Assembly: GCF_003268775.1 (NCBI RefSeq)
Contig: NZ_QLSU01000032.1
Location: 1 to 64,000, forward strand
DNA from: Paraburkholderia unamae
GTDB lineage: Bacteria; Pseudomonadota; Gammaproteobacteria; Burkholderiales; Burkholderiaceae
DNA: 64,000 nt
Reading direction: 5' to 3'
Within the stretch, counting starts at the first letter, position 1. Each line of letters opens with the position of its first letter. The notes beneath the pieces were generated by a model that was not told where the DNA came from, did not search any database, and was given only the letters and a program-made list of their open reading frames with translations. The translations under genes were made by a program, and so were the position numbers. This document shows positions 26,433 through 35,513 of this stretch, in pieces.

Positions 26433-26497
26433 AAACATTAGCGCGCGCCGTCAAATTCGCAATTGCGCCAGTTTGCGTTGAAGGCAAACTGGCGCAA
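26433..26497 (+). promoter_or_regulatory. xylB: xylB upstream element: second xyl motif plus 14-bp inverted repeat
   Basis: AAACATTA, 11 bases, CAAATTCGCAATTGC, 5 bases and TTTGCG lie at 26433-26477, matching the xylA element. Overlapping it, TTGCGCCAGTTTGC (26463-26476) and GCAAACTGGCGCAA (26484-26497) form a perfect 14-bp stem with a seven-base loop, ending 17 nt before ATG and just before the AAGGAAGGAG ribosome site. In RNA this would be a very stable hairpin next to the xylB start. Confidence 0.7.
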
Positions 26498-26514
26498 AAA
26501 AGAAGGAAGGAGAC

Positions 26515-28005
26515 ATGTTCATCGGTATCGACCTCGGCACGTCGGGCGTGAAGGCCGTGCTGCTCGACCGTGCGGGCGACGTGCTCGCCAGCGCGAGCGC
26601 GCCGCTCACGGTGAGCCGGCCGCAGCCACGCTGGTCCGAACAGGCGCCGCAAGACTGGTGGCTCGCCACGCGTGGCGCACTGCGCGCGCTCATCGAAGAG
26701 GCGCGCGCTCGCGGTATCGACGCTGCGCGTATCGAGGCGCTGGGACTCACCGGACAGATGCACGGCGCGACGCTGCTCGACGCGCAAGGCGAAGTGCTGC
26801 GCCCCGCGATTCTGTGGAACGACGGTCGTTCGGATGCCGAATGTATCGAGCTGGAGCGCGCCGCGCCGCAACTGCATGCGGTTGCGGGCAATCTCGCGAT
26901 GCCGGGCTTCACCGCGCCGAAGCTGCTATGGGTGCGCAAGCACGAGCCGGACATTTTCGCGCGCATCGCGCATGTGTTGCTGCCCAAGGACTATTTGCGC
27001 TGGTTGCTCACTGGCGTATTCGCGACGGACCCGTCGGACGCCGCAGGCACGCTGTGGCTCGACATTGCCCGGCGCGACTACAGCGACACGCTGCTCGCGG
27101 CGTGCGGCCTCACGCGCGAGCAGATGCCGGACGTGCACGAAGGCAATCAGGTGACTGGCACGCTGCGCCCGGAACTCGCGCGGGAATTCGGTCTGCGTGA
27201 AATTCCTGTCGTGGCGGGCGGCGGCGACAACGCGGCGGGCGCAGTGGGCGTGGGCATCGTGCGGCCGGGCGACGCGATGCTTTCGCTCGGCACCTCGGGC
27301 GTGTATTTCGCCGTCTCGGACGGCTTTCTCGCCAATCCCGATTCCGCCGTGCACAGTTTCTGCCATGCGTTGCCGCACACGTGGCACTTGATGTCCGTGA
27401 TGCTCAACGCCGCGAGTTGCCTCGACTTCACGGCGCGGCTCACGCATTACGAAAGCGTCGCCGCATTGCTTGCCGACGCCGAAGCCAACTCGAACGCCGA
27501 TCTCGATGCGCGCCGGCCCTGGTTCCTCCCGTATCTGAGCGGTGAGCGCACGCCGCACAACAACGTCAACGCAAAGGGCGTGTTTTACGGCATGACGCCA
27601 CAGACTTCGCGCGCCGATCTCGCGAATGCGACGCTCGAAGGCGTGGGCTTCGCGCTGCTCGACGGCATGGACGCGCTGCATGCGGCGGGGCTCGTGCCCG
27701 AGACGATCACCGTGATCGGCGGCGGCTCGCGCAGCGCCTGGTGGACGCAAATGCTCGCCGATATCAGCGGCCGCGCGCTCACGTTGCGCGCGGGCGGCGA
27801 GGTCGGCCCGGCGCTTGGCGCCGCCCGGCTCGCGCATCTTGCGCTCGAACCCGGCGCCTCGCTCGACGAGGTGTGCCCGCAACCGCCCGTGCTCGCGGTA
27901 CGCGAGCCGCACGCCGCGCGTCACGCGTGGTATCGCGATGCGCGCCGTCCGACCTTTCGCGCGCTCTACCGCGCGCTAGAACCGGTTTTCGCAACCGGCG
28001 CCTGA
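26515..28005 (+). CDS. xylB: Xylulokinase
   Basis: A 496-residue FGGY-family kinase. The ATP-site motif MFIGIDLGTSGVK opens the protein; GLTGQMHGA at about 78-86 carries the catalytic-site region; GGGDNAAGAVGVG (about 236-248) and GGGSRSAWWTQMLADI (about 401-416) are the FGGY signature regions. It phosphorylates D-xylulose to D-xylulose 5-phosphate, which enters the pentose phosphate pathway. The ATG at 26515 follows AAGGAAGGAG. It lies between xylA and the importer genes. Confidence 0.96.
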   Translation: MFIGIDLGTSGVKAVLLDRAGDVLASASAPLTVSRPQPRWSEQAPQDWWLATRGALRALIEEARARGIDAARIEALGLTGQMHGATLLDAQGEVLRPAILWNDGRSDAECIELERAAPQLHAVAGNLAMPGFTAPKLLWVRKHEPDIFARIAHVLLPKDYLRWLLTGVFATDPSDAAGTLWLDIARRDYSDTLLAACGLTREQMPDVHEGNQVTGTLRPELAREFGLREIPVVAGGGDNAAGAVGVGIVRPGDAMLSLGTSGVYFAVSDGFLANPDSAVHSFCHALPHTWHLMSVMLNAASCLDFTARLTHYESVAALLADAEANSNADLDARRPWFLPYLSGERTPHNNVNAKGVFYGMTPQTSRADLANATLEGVGFALLDGMDALHAAGLVPETITVIGGGSRSAWWTQMLADISGRALTLRAGGEVGPALGAARLAHLALEPGASLDEVCPQPPVLAVREPHAARHAWYRDARRPTFRALYRALEPVFATGA

Positions 28006-28123
28006 AAAGGCGCGGGTGAAGAAAAAGCTGCGCGGCCGGCGTAGCCACGCAGTCGATTGGCAGTCCTATGGTTATACCGCGCGCTATGCTGCTTGGCGTG
28101 CGTCCCGGAGCTATCCAGGTAGA

Positions 28124-28170
28124 GGCAGTAAGGCCCAGGCAATAACGTCCAGGCAATAACGATCTGGCAA
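28124..28170 (+). repeat. 14-bp direct repeats upstream of xylF
   Basis: GGCAGTAAGGCCCA, GGCAATAACGTCCA and GGCAATAACGATCT follow one another with a period of 14 bases, and a fourth unit begins GGCAA. They lie in the 229-bp gap between xylB and xylF, 65-111 nt before the start, where AraC-type activators often bind direct repeats. This region lacks the motif shared by xylA and xylB. Confidence 0.7.
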
Positions 28171-28234
28171 CCGTCGCCGCGCCGGCAGCGCCAGCGCATG
28201 ACCGTGCAGCGGCAATCAAGAGGAGTGTGGAGAC

Positions 28235-29263
28235 ATGAAATTCGCCAAACGTCGTTCGGTTCTAGGCTCGCTCATTTGTGGCGCCGTGCTTGCGAGTCTC
28301 TCGCTTGCCGCGCCGCTCGCGCACGCAAGCAAGGATCACCCCGAAATCGGCTTCTGCATCGACGACCTGCGCGTGGAACGCTGGTCGCGCGACCGCGACT
28401 ATTTCGTCGCGGCGGCGGAAAAGCTGGGCGCGAAAGTCTCGGTGCAGTCCGCCGACGCGAGCGAGGAGCGGCAGATCTCGCAGATCGAAAACCTCATCTC
28501 ACGCGGCGTGGATGTGATCGTGATCGTGCCGTTCAATTCGAAAACGCTCGGCAATGTGGTGGCCGAAGCGAAGAAGGCGGGCATCAAGGTCGTCTCGTAT
28601 GACCGCCTGATTCTCGACGCCGATATCGACGCCTACATTTCGTTCGACAACGAAAAGGTCGGCGAGCTTCAGGCGAAGGGCGTGTACGACGCGCAGCCCA
28701 AGGGCAACTACTTCCTGCTGGGCGGCGCGCCCACCGACAACAACGCGAAAATGCTGCGCGAAGGACAACTGAAGGTCTTGAAGCCGGCGATCGATCGCGG
28801 CGATATCAAGGTGGTCGGTCAGCAGTGGGTGCCGGAGTGGAGCGCTTCCACGGCCCTGCGCATCATGGAAGACGCGCTCACCGCGAACAACAACAAGATC
28901 GACGCCGTGGTCGCCTCGAACGACGGCACGGCGGGCGGCGCGATCCAGGCGCTCGCCGCACAGCATCTCGCGGGCAAGGTGCCGGTGTCGGGCCAGGACG
29001 CGGATCTCGCGGCGGTCAAGCGTGTGGTGGCGGGCACCCAGACCATGACGGTCTACAAGCCGCTCAAGCTCATCGCGGGTGAAGCCGCGAAGCTCGCCGT
29101 CGATCTCGCGAAGGGACAGAAGCCCGCTTACAACGCGCAGTACGACAACGGCAGGAAGAAGGTCGACACGGTGCTGCTGCAACCCACGCTGCTCACGAAG
29201 GGCAATGTCGACGTCGTCGTGAAGGACGGCTTCTATACGCAGGCGCAACTGGCGAGCCAGTAA
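28235..29263 (+). CDS. xylF: D-xylose ABC transporter, periplasmic binding protein
   Basis: A 342-residue ribose/xylose-type binding protein. A signal peptide (KFAKRR, hydrophobic core, cleavage after APLAHA, about residue 31) precedes a two-lobe domain: IGFCIDDLRVERWSRDRDYF in lobe one and VSGQDADLAAVKRVVAGTQ near the hinge. These are characteristic of XylF rather than RbsB. It captures D-xylose in the periplasm and delivers it to XylH/XylG. xylG starts 68 nt downstream. Confidence 0.95.
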   Translation: MKFAKRRSVLGSLICGAVLASLSLAAPLAHASKDHPEIGFCIDDLRVERWSRDRDYFVAAAEKLGAKVSVQSADASEERQISQIENLISRGVDVIVIVPFNSKTLGNVVAEAKKAGIKVVSYDRLILDADIDAYISFDNEKVGELQAKGVYDAQPKGNYFLLGGAPTDNNAKMLREGQLKVLKPAIDRGDIKVVGQQWVPEWSASTALRIMEDALTANNNKIDAVVASNDGTAGGAIQALAAQHLAGKVPVSGQDADLAAVKRVVAGTQTMTVYKPLKLIAGEAAKLAVDLAKGQKPAYNAQYDNGRKKVDTVLLQPTLLTKGNVDVVVKDGFYTQAQLASQ

Positions 29264-29331
29264 CGTCCTTGGCCAGACGGCCCGCGCGCGCCACGGCGGC
29301 GCGCGGGCCATCGCAGCGAGTGAACCAGCGT

Positions 29332-30885
29332 ATGAGTGAACCCTTGCTGACGATGCGCGGCATCGTCAAGTCCTTTGCGGGCGTGAAGGCGCTCGACGGC
29401 ATCGACCTCACGGTGCGGCCGGGCGAATGCGTGGGACTGTGCGGCGAGAACGGCGCCGGCAAATCCACGCTCATGAAAGTGCTCTCGGGCGTGTACCCGC
29501 ACGGCACCTGGAGCGGCGAGATCCGCTGGGAAGGCGCGCCGCTCGAAGCGCAGAGCGTGCGCGACACCGAGCGTGCGGGCATCGTCATCATCCATCAGGA
29601 ACTGATGCTCGTGCCCGAGCTTTCGGTGGCCGAGAACATTTTCCTCGGCAACGAAATCACGCTGCCGGGCGGGCGCATGAATTACGCGGCGATGTACCAA
29701 CGCGCCGACGAACTGCTGCGCGAGCTGAACATCGACGCCATCAACGTGGCGCAGCCGGTGATGAACTACGGCGGCGGCCACCAGCAGCTCATCGAGATCG
29801 CGAAGGCGCTGAACAAGCGCGCGAAACTGCTGATACTCGACGAGCCCTCGTCGTCGCTCACGGCGGCGGAAACGAAGATTCTGCTCGACATCGTGCGCGA
29901 CCTGAAGCGGCGCGGCGTGGCGTGCGTGTATATCTCGCACAAGCTCGACGAGGTCGAGGCCGTGTGCGACACCGTCACCGTGATTCGCGACGGCCGCCAC
30001 GTGGCCACCGAGCCGATGGCGACGCTCGACACCGACCGCATCATCGCGATGATGGTGGGGCGCGAGATCCGCAATCTCTTTCCGCGCGAGCCGCACGATA
30101 TCGGCGACGTCGTGTTCGAGGCGCGCAACGTGACGTGCTACGACGTGACGAATCCGCGCCGCAAGCGCGTCGATGATGTGTCGTTTGCGGTGCGACGCGG
30201 TGAAATCGTGGGCGTGGCGGGTCTCGTGGGCGCGGGCCGAACAGAGACGATGCAGGCGATCTTCGGCGCGTATGCGGGCGCCTGCACGGCCACGGTGCGG
30301 CTCGAAGGCAAGCCGTTGAAAATCCGCTCGCCGCTCGACGCGATCCACGCCGGTATCGCCATGGTGCCCGAAGATCGCAAGCGCCACGGCATCGTGCCGC
30401 AACTGGGCGTGGGCCACAACATCACGCTTTCGGTGCTGCAACGCTTTTCGAAGCACGGCCGCATCGACACGGCCGCCGAGCTCGACACCATCCGCACGGA
30501 GATGCAGCGGCTTTCGGTGCGCGCGGCGAATCCCATGCTGTCGATCGCGAGCCTTTCGGGCGGCAACCAGCAGAAGGCGGTGCTCACCAAGATGCTGCTC
30601 ACCGACCCGAAGGTGCTGATTCTCGACGAACCGACGCGCGGCGTGGACGTGGGCGCGAAGTATGAAATCTACAAGCTGATCTTCCAACTGGCCAAACGTG
30701 GCGTGGCGATCGTGATGGTGTCGTCGGAGTTGCCCGAAGTGCTCGGCATCAGCGACCGCGTGCTCGTGATCGGCGAGGGCGAGTTGCGCGGCGACTTCGC
30801 GAACGTTGGCCTTACGCAGGAAGACATTCTCGGCGCGGCGATCCAGAGCGCGCGCGCCCAACCCGAAAGAGCGAGTGCAGCATGA
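29332..30885 (+). CDS. xylG: D-xylose ABC transporter, ATP-binding protein
   Basis: A 517-residue tandem ABC ATPase (E. coli XylG has 513). The first cassette has Walker A GENGAGKST and Walker B ILDEPSSSLT. The second has a degenerate Walker A (VGLVGAGRTE, lacking the lysine), signature SGGNQQK and ILDEPTRGVD, as is normal for CUT2 sugar importers. ATG 29332 is the conserved start; upstream codons are open but unconserved. Its last codons overlap xylH by four bases (ATGA), implying translational coupling. Confidence 0.95.
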   Translation: MSEPLLTMRGIVKSFAGVKALDGIDLTVRPGECVGLCGENGAGKSTLMKVLSGVYPHGTWSGEIRWEGAPLEAQSVRDTERAGIVIIHQELMLVPELSVAENIFLGNEITLPGGRMNYAAMYQRADELLRELNIDAINVAQPVMNYGGGHQQLIEIAKALNKRAKLLILDEPSSSLTAAETKILLDIVRDLKRRGVACVYISHKLDEVEAVCDTVTVIRDGRHVATEPMATLDTDRIIAMMVGREIRNLFPREPHDIGDVVFEARNVTCYDVTNPRRKRVDDVSFAVRRGEIVGVAGLVGAGRTETMQAIFGAYAGACTATVRLEGKPLKIRSPLDAIHAGIAMVPEDRKRHGIVPQLGVGHNITLSVLQRFSKHGRIDTAAELDTIRTEMQRLSVRAANPMLSIASLSGGNQQKAVLTKMLLTDPKVLILDEPTRGVDVGAKYEIYKLIFQLAKRGVAIVMVSSELPEVLGISDRVLVIGEGELRGDFANVGLTQEDILGAAIQSARAQPERASAA

Positions 30886-32081
30886 CACCGGACGTCACGA
30901 CCCAGGGGGCGCGCGAAAACCAGCAGCCAGGCGGCAATGGCTTCGCGCTACGTTTCCAGCAACTCTTCGCACGCTACAAGATCCTCGCGTTGCTGCTCGC
31001 GGTGGCGGTGATCTGGTTGTTCTTTTCGATGCTCACGCATGGCGCGTTCGTCACGCCACGCAATGTGTCGAACCTGCTGCGGCAGATGTCGATCACGGGC
31101 ATGCTCGCTTGCGGCATGGTGTTCGTCATCATCGCGGGCGAGATCGATCTTTCCGTCGGGTCGCTGCTCGGCCTGCTAGGCGGCGTGGCCGCGATTCTCG
31201 ACGTGAACCGTGGCTGGCCCATCGGCGTGACCGTGCCGGTGGTGCTCGCGCTCGGCGTGCTCGTGGGTCTCTTCAACGGTTGGTGGTCGACCTACCGGCG
31301 CGTGCCGTCGTTCATCGTGGGGCTGGGCGGCATGCTCGCGTTTCGCGGCGTGCTGCTCGGCATCACGGGCGGCTCGACCATCGCGCCGGTGTCCGATCAC
31401 TTCGTGTTCCTCGGGCAGGGCTATTTGCCGCGCGTGGCGGGCGACGTGCTCGCGCTCGCGATGTTCGTGCTGCTCGCGGTGCTCACGGTGCGCCAGCGCG
31501 CGAACCGCAGGCGCTATCAGTTGAGCGTGGTGCCGCTCTGGCAGGACGGCGTGAAGATCGTGGGTGCGGGAGCGATCCTGCTGGCGTTCGTGCTGATGCT
31601 CGACAGCTATGGCGGCATACCCGTGCCCGTGTTGTTGCTGCTCGCGCTGCTCGGTATCTTCACATGGATCGCCACGCAAACGGTGTTCGGTCGCCGTATC
31701 TACGCAGTGGGCTCGAACCTCGAGGCGACACGTCTTTCAGGCGTCAACACGAACCGCGTGAAGCTTGCGATCTTCGCGCTGATGGGCCTCATGTGCGCAT
31801 TCGCGGGCATCGTCAACACGGCGCGTCTTGCCGCCGGTTCGCCTTCGGCGGGCACGATGGGCGAACTCGACGCGATTGCGGCGTGCTTCATCGGCGGCAC
31901 TTCGATGCGCGGCGGTTCCGGCACCGTGTATGGGGCGCTGATCGGCGCACTCGTGATGGCGAGCCTCGATAACGGCATGTCGATGCTCGACGTCGACGCC
32001 TACTGGCAGATGATCGTGAAGGGCGGCATTCTCGTGCTCGCCGTGTGGATCGATGTGGTGTCGGGATCGAACCGCCGTTGA
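30882..32081 (+). CDS. xylH: D-xylose ABC transporter, permease
   Basis: A 399-residue integral membrane permease of the BPD_transp_2 family with about ten membrane segments. The IIAGEIDLSVGSLLGLLGGV region and the EAA-like FALMGLMCAFAGIVNTARL, AGSPSAGTMGELDAIAACFIGGTSMRGG (in two parts) are typical. It forms the membrane channel of XylFGH. It starts within the xylG stop and ends the xylose gene set; a terminator lies 150 nt downstream. Confidence 0.95.
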   Translation: MTPDVTTQGARENQQPGGNGFALRFQQLFARYKILALLLAVAVIWLFFSMLTHGAFVTPRNVSNLLRQMSITGMLACGMVFVIIAGEIDLSVGSLLGLLGGVAAILDVNRGWPIGVTVPVVLALGVLVGLFNGWWSTYRRVPSFIVGLGGMLAFRGVLLGITGGSTIAPVSDHFVFLGQGYLPRVAGDVLALAMFVLLAVLTVRQRANRRRYQLSVVPLWQDGVKIVGAGAILLAFVLMLDSYGGIPVPVLLLLALLGIFTWIATQTVFGRRIYAVGSNLEATRLSGVNTNRVKLAIFALMGLMCAFAGIVNTARLAAGSPSAGTMGELDAIAACFIGGTSMRGGSGTVYGALIGALVMASLDNGMSMLDVDAYWQMIVKGGILVLAVWIDVVSGSNRR

Positions 32082-32578
32082 GCGTGCCGTGTCGCGACGA
32101 TTGCAAACCTGCATTCGTCGTCAGATAGATGACCGTGTTCTTGCACCGCGTGTGACATTGCGTCGCTTCACGCAAAAGGTTGGTCGTCACGCGTAGTTGC
32201 TCTCCTCGCGCGCCCACAGCGCGTTCTCGGGGCGGGACTCACGTCCCGCCCTTTTTCTTCGCTGCGTGCGCGATCCGCGCGCGCATGCGCCGCATTGCAC
32301 GCTCGATGCGTGGGCCGGCGAATCCTGCCACAATCATTTCCACCGATGCGGGGTGGTTCGCGCAGGCGATGCGCGAGTGTTGTGCCGCCCCCGCGGTCAT
32401 CGTTCGTCGCAGCGCCGCGCCGAAAGCATCGTGCGCGGCCGCCGCTTTCCCGCTCTGCCGGCGCAGCCGTTGCCCGTGCCTGTTCGCGCGGCCGGCGCGC
32501 GGCACATCGCGCCGTGCGCGTGCTCGTTGCATGCTTCGTTGCGCGGCGTGATGGCGATCCTCCGGAGATAAGCCGACC
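32082..32578. other. Intergenic region between xylH and the Clp gene
   Basis: A 497-bp stretch holding one terminator (32230-32256) and the 5' region of the Clp gene. Open frames on both strands here have arginine/alanine-rich composition expected from GC-rich noncoding DNA and no ribosome sites. No heat-shock promoter was confidently recognised. Confidence 0.45.
32230..32256 (+). terminator. Rho-independent terminator downstream of xylH
   Basis: GGGCGGGAC and GTCCCGCCC form a perfect nine-base stem around TCAC, followed by five T. Confidence 0.88.
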
Positions 32579-35431
32579 ATGCCCACCCTCTGCGAAATCT
32601 GTAATACCCGTCCCGCGGTCGCACGCGTCACCGTCGTCCAGAACGGCCAGCGCAAGTCGATGTCGATATGCGACTACGACTACCGCCAGTTGATGCGTCA
32701 CCAAAGCATGCTCAATCCGTTCGACTCGCTGCTGGGCGGCAGCGGCCTGTCGCGCTTTTTCGGCGGCATGGGCGGCGAAGGCGAGCATGATGACGACGAA
32801 GGTCCGGGCCTCGCCGCCGAGGTGCCGCGCGAATCCGTGGACGCCACCGACGCGTTCAGCGAGCAGACGCTCGAAATCCTCCAGCGCGCCGCGGAAAAAG
32901 CCCACGAACTGCAACGCAACGAGCTCGACACGGAGCATCTGCTCTACGTGCTCGCGGACACCGACGTTTGCGCCGCACTCCTGAAGGAGTTGAAGCTCTC
33001 GCCGCAGGACATCAAAGGCTATATCGACCAGCATGCGCAAAAGGGCTCGGCCTCGCCCGATTCGCCCATCGACAAGATGACGATCTCGCCGCGGCTGAAG
33101 AAGGCGTTTCAGTTCGCGTTCCAGGCGTCGCGCGATCTCGGTCATTCGTATGTCGGCCCCGAGCATCTGCTGATCGGTCTCGCGGCGGTGCCGGACAGCA
33201 TTGCGGGCGCGCTGCTCAAGAAGTACGGCGTGACGCCCGAGGCGCTGCGCCAGAAGGTCGTGAAGGTGGTGGGCAAGGGCGCGGAGGATGGCCGCGTCGA
33301 TGCGCCCACGGGCACGCCGACGCTCGACAAGTTCGGCCGCGACCTCACGGCCATGGCGCGGCAAGGCAAGCTCGACCCCGTGCTCGGCCGCGCACAGGAA
33401 ATCGAGAGCACGATCGAGGTGCTCGCGCGGCGCAAGAAGAACAACCCGGTGCTGATCGGCGAGCCGGGCGTGGGCAAAACCGCCATCGTGGAGGGCCTCG
33501 CGCAGCGTATCGTCAACGGCGACGTGCCCGAAGTGCTGCGCGGCAAGCGTCTTGTCGAAGTGAACATCAACTCGATGGTCGCGGGCGCGAAGTATCGCGG
33601 CGAGTTCGAGGAGCGCGCGAAGCAGTTGATCGACGAGGTCACGGCGAAGCACGACGAACTGATTCTTTTCATCGACGAGTTGCATACGATCGTCGGCGCG
33701 GGGCAGGGCGGCGGCGAAGGCGGGCTCGATATCGCGAACGTGCTCAAGCCCGCGCTCGCGCGCGGCGAGTTGAGCCTCATTGGCGCAACCACGCTCAACG
33801 AATATCAGAAGTACATCGAGAAGGACGCGGCGCTCGAACGGCGCTTTCAGCCCGTGCTGGTGCCGGAGCCCACGGTCGAGCAGACCATCGTGATCCTGCG
33901 CGGGCTGCGCGACAAGCTCGAAGCCCACCACCAGGTGACCTTCGCCGACGACGCCTTCGTGGCCGCCGCCGAATTGTCCGATCGCTACATCACGTCGCGC
34001 TTCTTGCCCGACAAGGCGATCGACCTGATCGATCAGGCGGCTGCGCGCGTGCGCATCGGTGCCACCTCGCGGCCCGCCGACATTCAGGAGCTCGAAGCGG
34101 AGATCGTGCAGCTCAAGCGCGAGCAGGACTATGCGGCTTCGCGCAAGCGCTTTGACGAAGCCAAGGGCTTCGAAGAACGCATCAAGGAGAAGCAGGAAAA
34201 GCTCGACGAACTCACCGAGGCCTGGCAACGCAAGACGGGTTCGGAAACGCTGGAAGTGACGGTGGCTTCCATTGCCGAGGTCGTCTCGCGTCTCACCGGC
34301 ATTCCGGTTGCCGACCTCACGCAGGAGGAGCGCCAGAAGCTGCTCAAGATGGAAGAGACGTTGCGCGAGCGTGTGGTGGGTCAGGAAGACGCGGTGGTCG
34401 CGGTCAGCGACGCCGTGCGTCTGTCGCGCGCGGGTCTCGGCCAGTCGAACCGGCCGATCGCGACCTTCCTGTTCCTCGGGCCCACGGGCGTTGGTAAGAC
34501 GGAGCTTGCGAAGGCGCTGGCGGAAACCGTGTTCGGCGACGAGCAGGCCATTATCCGCATCGACATGAGCGAGTACATGGAGCGTCATACGGTGGCTCGC
34601 CTGATCGGCGCGCCGCCGGGATACGTCGGCTATGACGAAGGCGGCCAGCTCACCGAGCGCGTGCGGCGGCGCCCCTATAGCGTGATCCTGCTCGACGAGA
34701 TCGAGAAGGCGCACGCCGATGTCTACAACGTCCTGCTGCAAGTGTTCGACGACGGTCGCCTGACCGACGGCAAGGGACGCGTGGTGGACTTCAGCAACAC
34801 GATCCTGATCGCCACGAGCAACCTGGGCGCGTCCATCATCATGGACAACCTCGAGCGCCCCGAGAAGTCGCGGCTCGACGAAAAGACGATTCGCGCGGAA
34901 CTCATGAAGGTGCTCAAGGGGCATTTCCGGCCCGAGTTCCTCAACCGGATCGACGAGATCATCGTGTTTCATGCCCTCTCGCGCGACAACATCCGGGCGA
35001 TCGTGCAGATTCAGCTCGACCGCGTCACGCGCACGGCGGCCGCGCAGGGCATCACGCTTCGTATGGGCGATGCGCTTGTCGATCATCTCGTGGAAGCGGG
35101 CTATCAGCCCGAGTTCGGCGCGCGCGAGCTCAAGCGGCAGATTCGCCAGGAAGTGGAGACGCGCCTCGCGAAAGAGATACTCGGCGACGCGTTGCAGTCG
35201 GGAGACACCGTCGAGATCGGCTACGACAAGACCAACGACGAGGTGACGGTCAACAAGATCGCGGTGCCGCCCGACGTGAAGGAGGGCAAGCCCGCGAAGA
35301 AGGCGAAGAAAGCCGATACGCCGCCCGTTGACGAGGTCGCCTCCGAGCTGGCCGCCGACGACCTGGAAGGCGATCCGCCTCCGCCGCCAAAGAAGAACAG
35401 CAAGGGTGCGGGCAAGGCGAAGCCGGCCTGA
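32579..35431 (+). CDS. ClpK/ClpC-like AAA+ chaperone with N-terminal cysteine motif
   Basis: A 950-residue Hsp100 protein. In order: an N-terminal small domain with CEICNTRPAVARVTV and a third cysteine in SICDYDY (about 5-38); a Clp_N repeat domain (about 95-240); AAA module 1 with Walker A GEPGVGKT; a short UVR-type coiled-coil insertion (KRFDEAKGFEERIKEKQEKL, about 520-540); AAA module 2 with Walker A GPTGVGKT; and a charged C-terminal tail. The N-terminal motif resembles ClpK of heat-resistance loci. No (I/V/L)GF-type ClpP-docking loop was seen in module 2, favouring disaggregation over proteolysis. No sHsp or other heat-island genes adjoin. GGAGA precedes the ATG. Confidence 0.85.
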   Translation: MPTLCEICNTRPAVARVTVVQNGQRKSMSICDYDYRQLMRHQSMLNPFDSLLGGSGLSRFFGGMGGEGEHDDDEGPGLAAEVPRESVDATDAFSEQTLEILQRAAEKAHELQRNELDTEHLLYVLADTDVCAALLKELKLSPQDIKGYIDQHAQKGSASPDSPIDKMTISPRLKKAFQFAFQASRDLGHSYVGPEHLLIGLAAVPDSIAGALLKKYGVTPEALRQKVVKVVGKGAEDGRVDAPTGTPTLDKFGRDLTAMARQGKLDPVLGRAQEIESTIEVLARRKKNNPVLIGEPGVGKTAIVEGLAQRIVNGDVPEVLRGKRLVEVNINSMVAGAKYRGEFEERAKQLIDEVTAKHDELILFIDELHTIVGAGQGGGEGGLDIANVLKPALARGELSLIGATTLNEYQKYIEKDAALERRFQPVLVPEPTVEQTIVILRGLRDKLEAHHQVTFADDAFVAAAELSDRYITSRFLPDKAIDLIDQAAARVRIGATSRPADIQELEAEIVQLKREQDYAASRKRFDEAKGFEERIKEKQEKLDELTEAWQRKTGSETLEVTVASIAEVVSRLTGIPVADLTQEERQKLLKMEETLRERVVGQEDAVVAVSDAVRLSRAGLGQSNRPIATFLFLGPTGVGKTELAKALAETVFGDEQAIIRIDMSEYMERHTVARLIGAPPGYVGYDEGGQLTERVRRRPYSVILLDEIEKAHADVYNVLLQVFDDGRLTDGKGRVVDFSNTILIATSNLGASIIMDNLERPEKSRLDEKTIRAELMKVLKGHFRPEFLNRIDEIIVFHALSRDNIRAIVQIQLDRVTRTAAAQGITLRMGDALVDHLVEAGYQPEFGARELKRQIRQEVETRLAKEILGDALQSGDTVEIGYDKTNDEVTVNKIAVPPDVKEGKPAKKAKKADTPPVDEVASELAADDLEGDPPPPPKKNSKGAGKAKPA

Positions 35432-35453
35432 CGCGTTCGTGGCACGGCTGATG

Positions 35454-35487
35454 CGGCTGGCGCTGTTCGTCGCGCCAGCCGTTTTTT
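35454..35487 (+). terminator. Terminator after the Clp gene
   Basis: CGGCTGGCGC and GCGCCAGCCG form a perfect ten-base stem with an eight-base loop, followed by six T. It lies between convergent genes. Confidence 0.9.
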
Positions 35488-35513
35488 CATTGCACGATGA
35501 TTCGGACTCTTGA

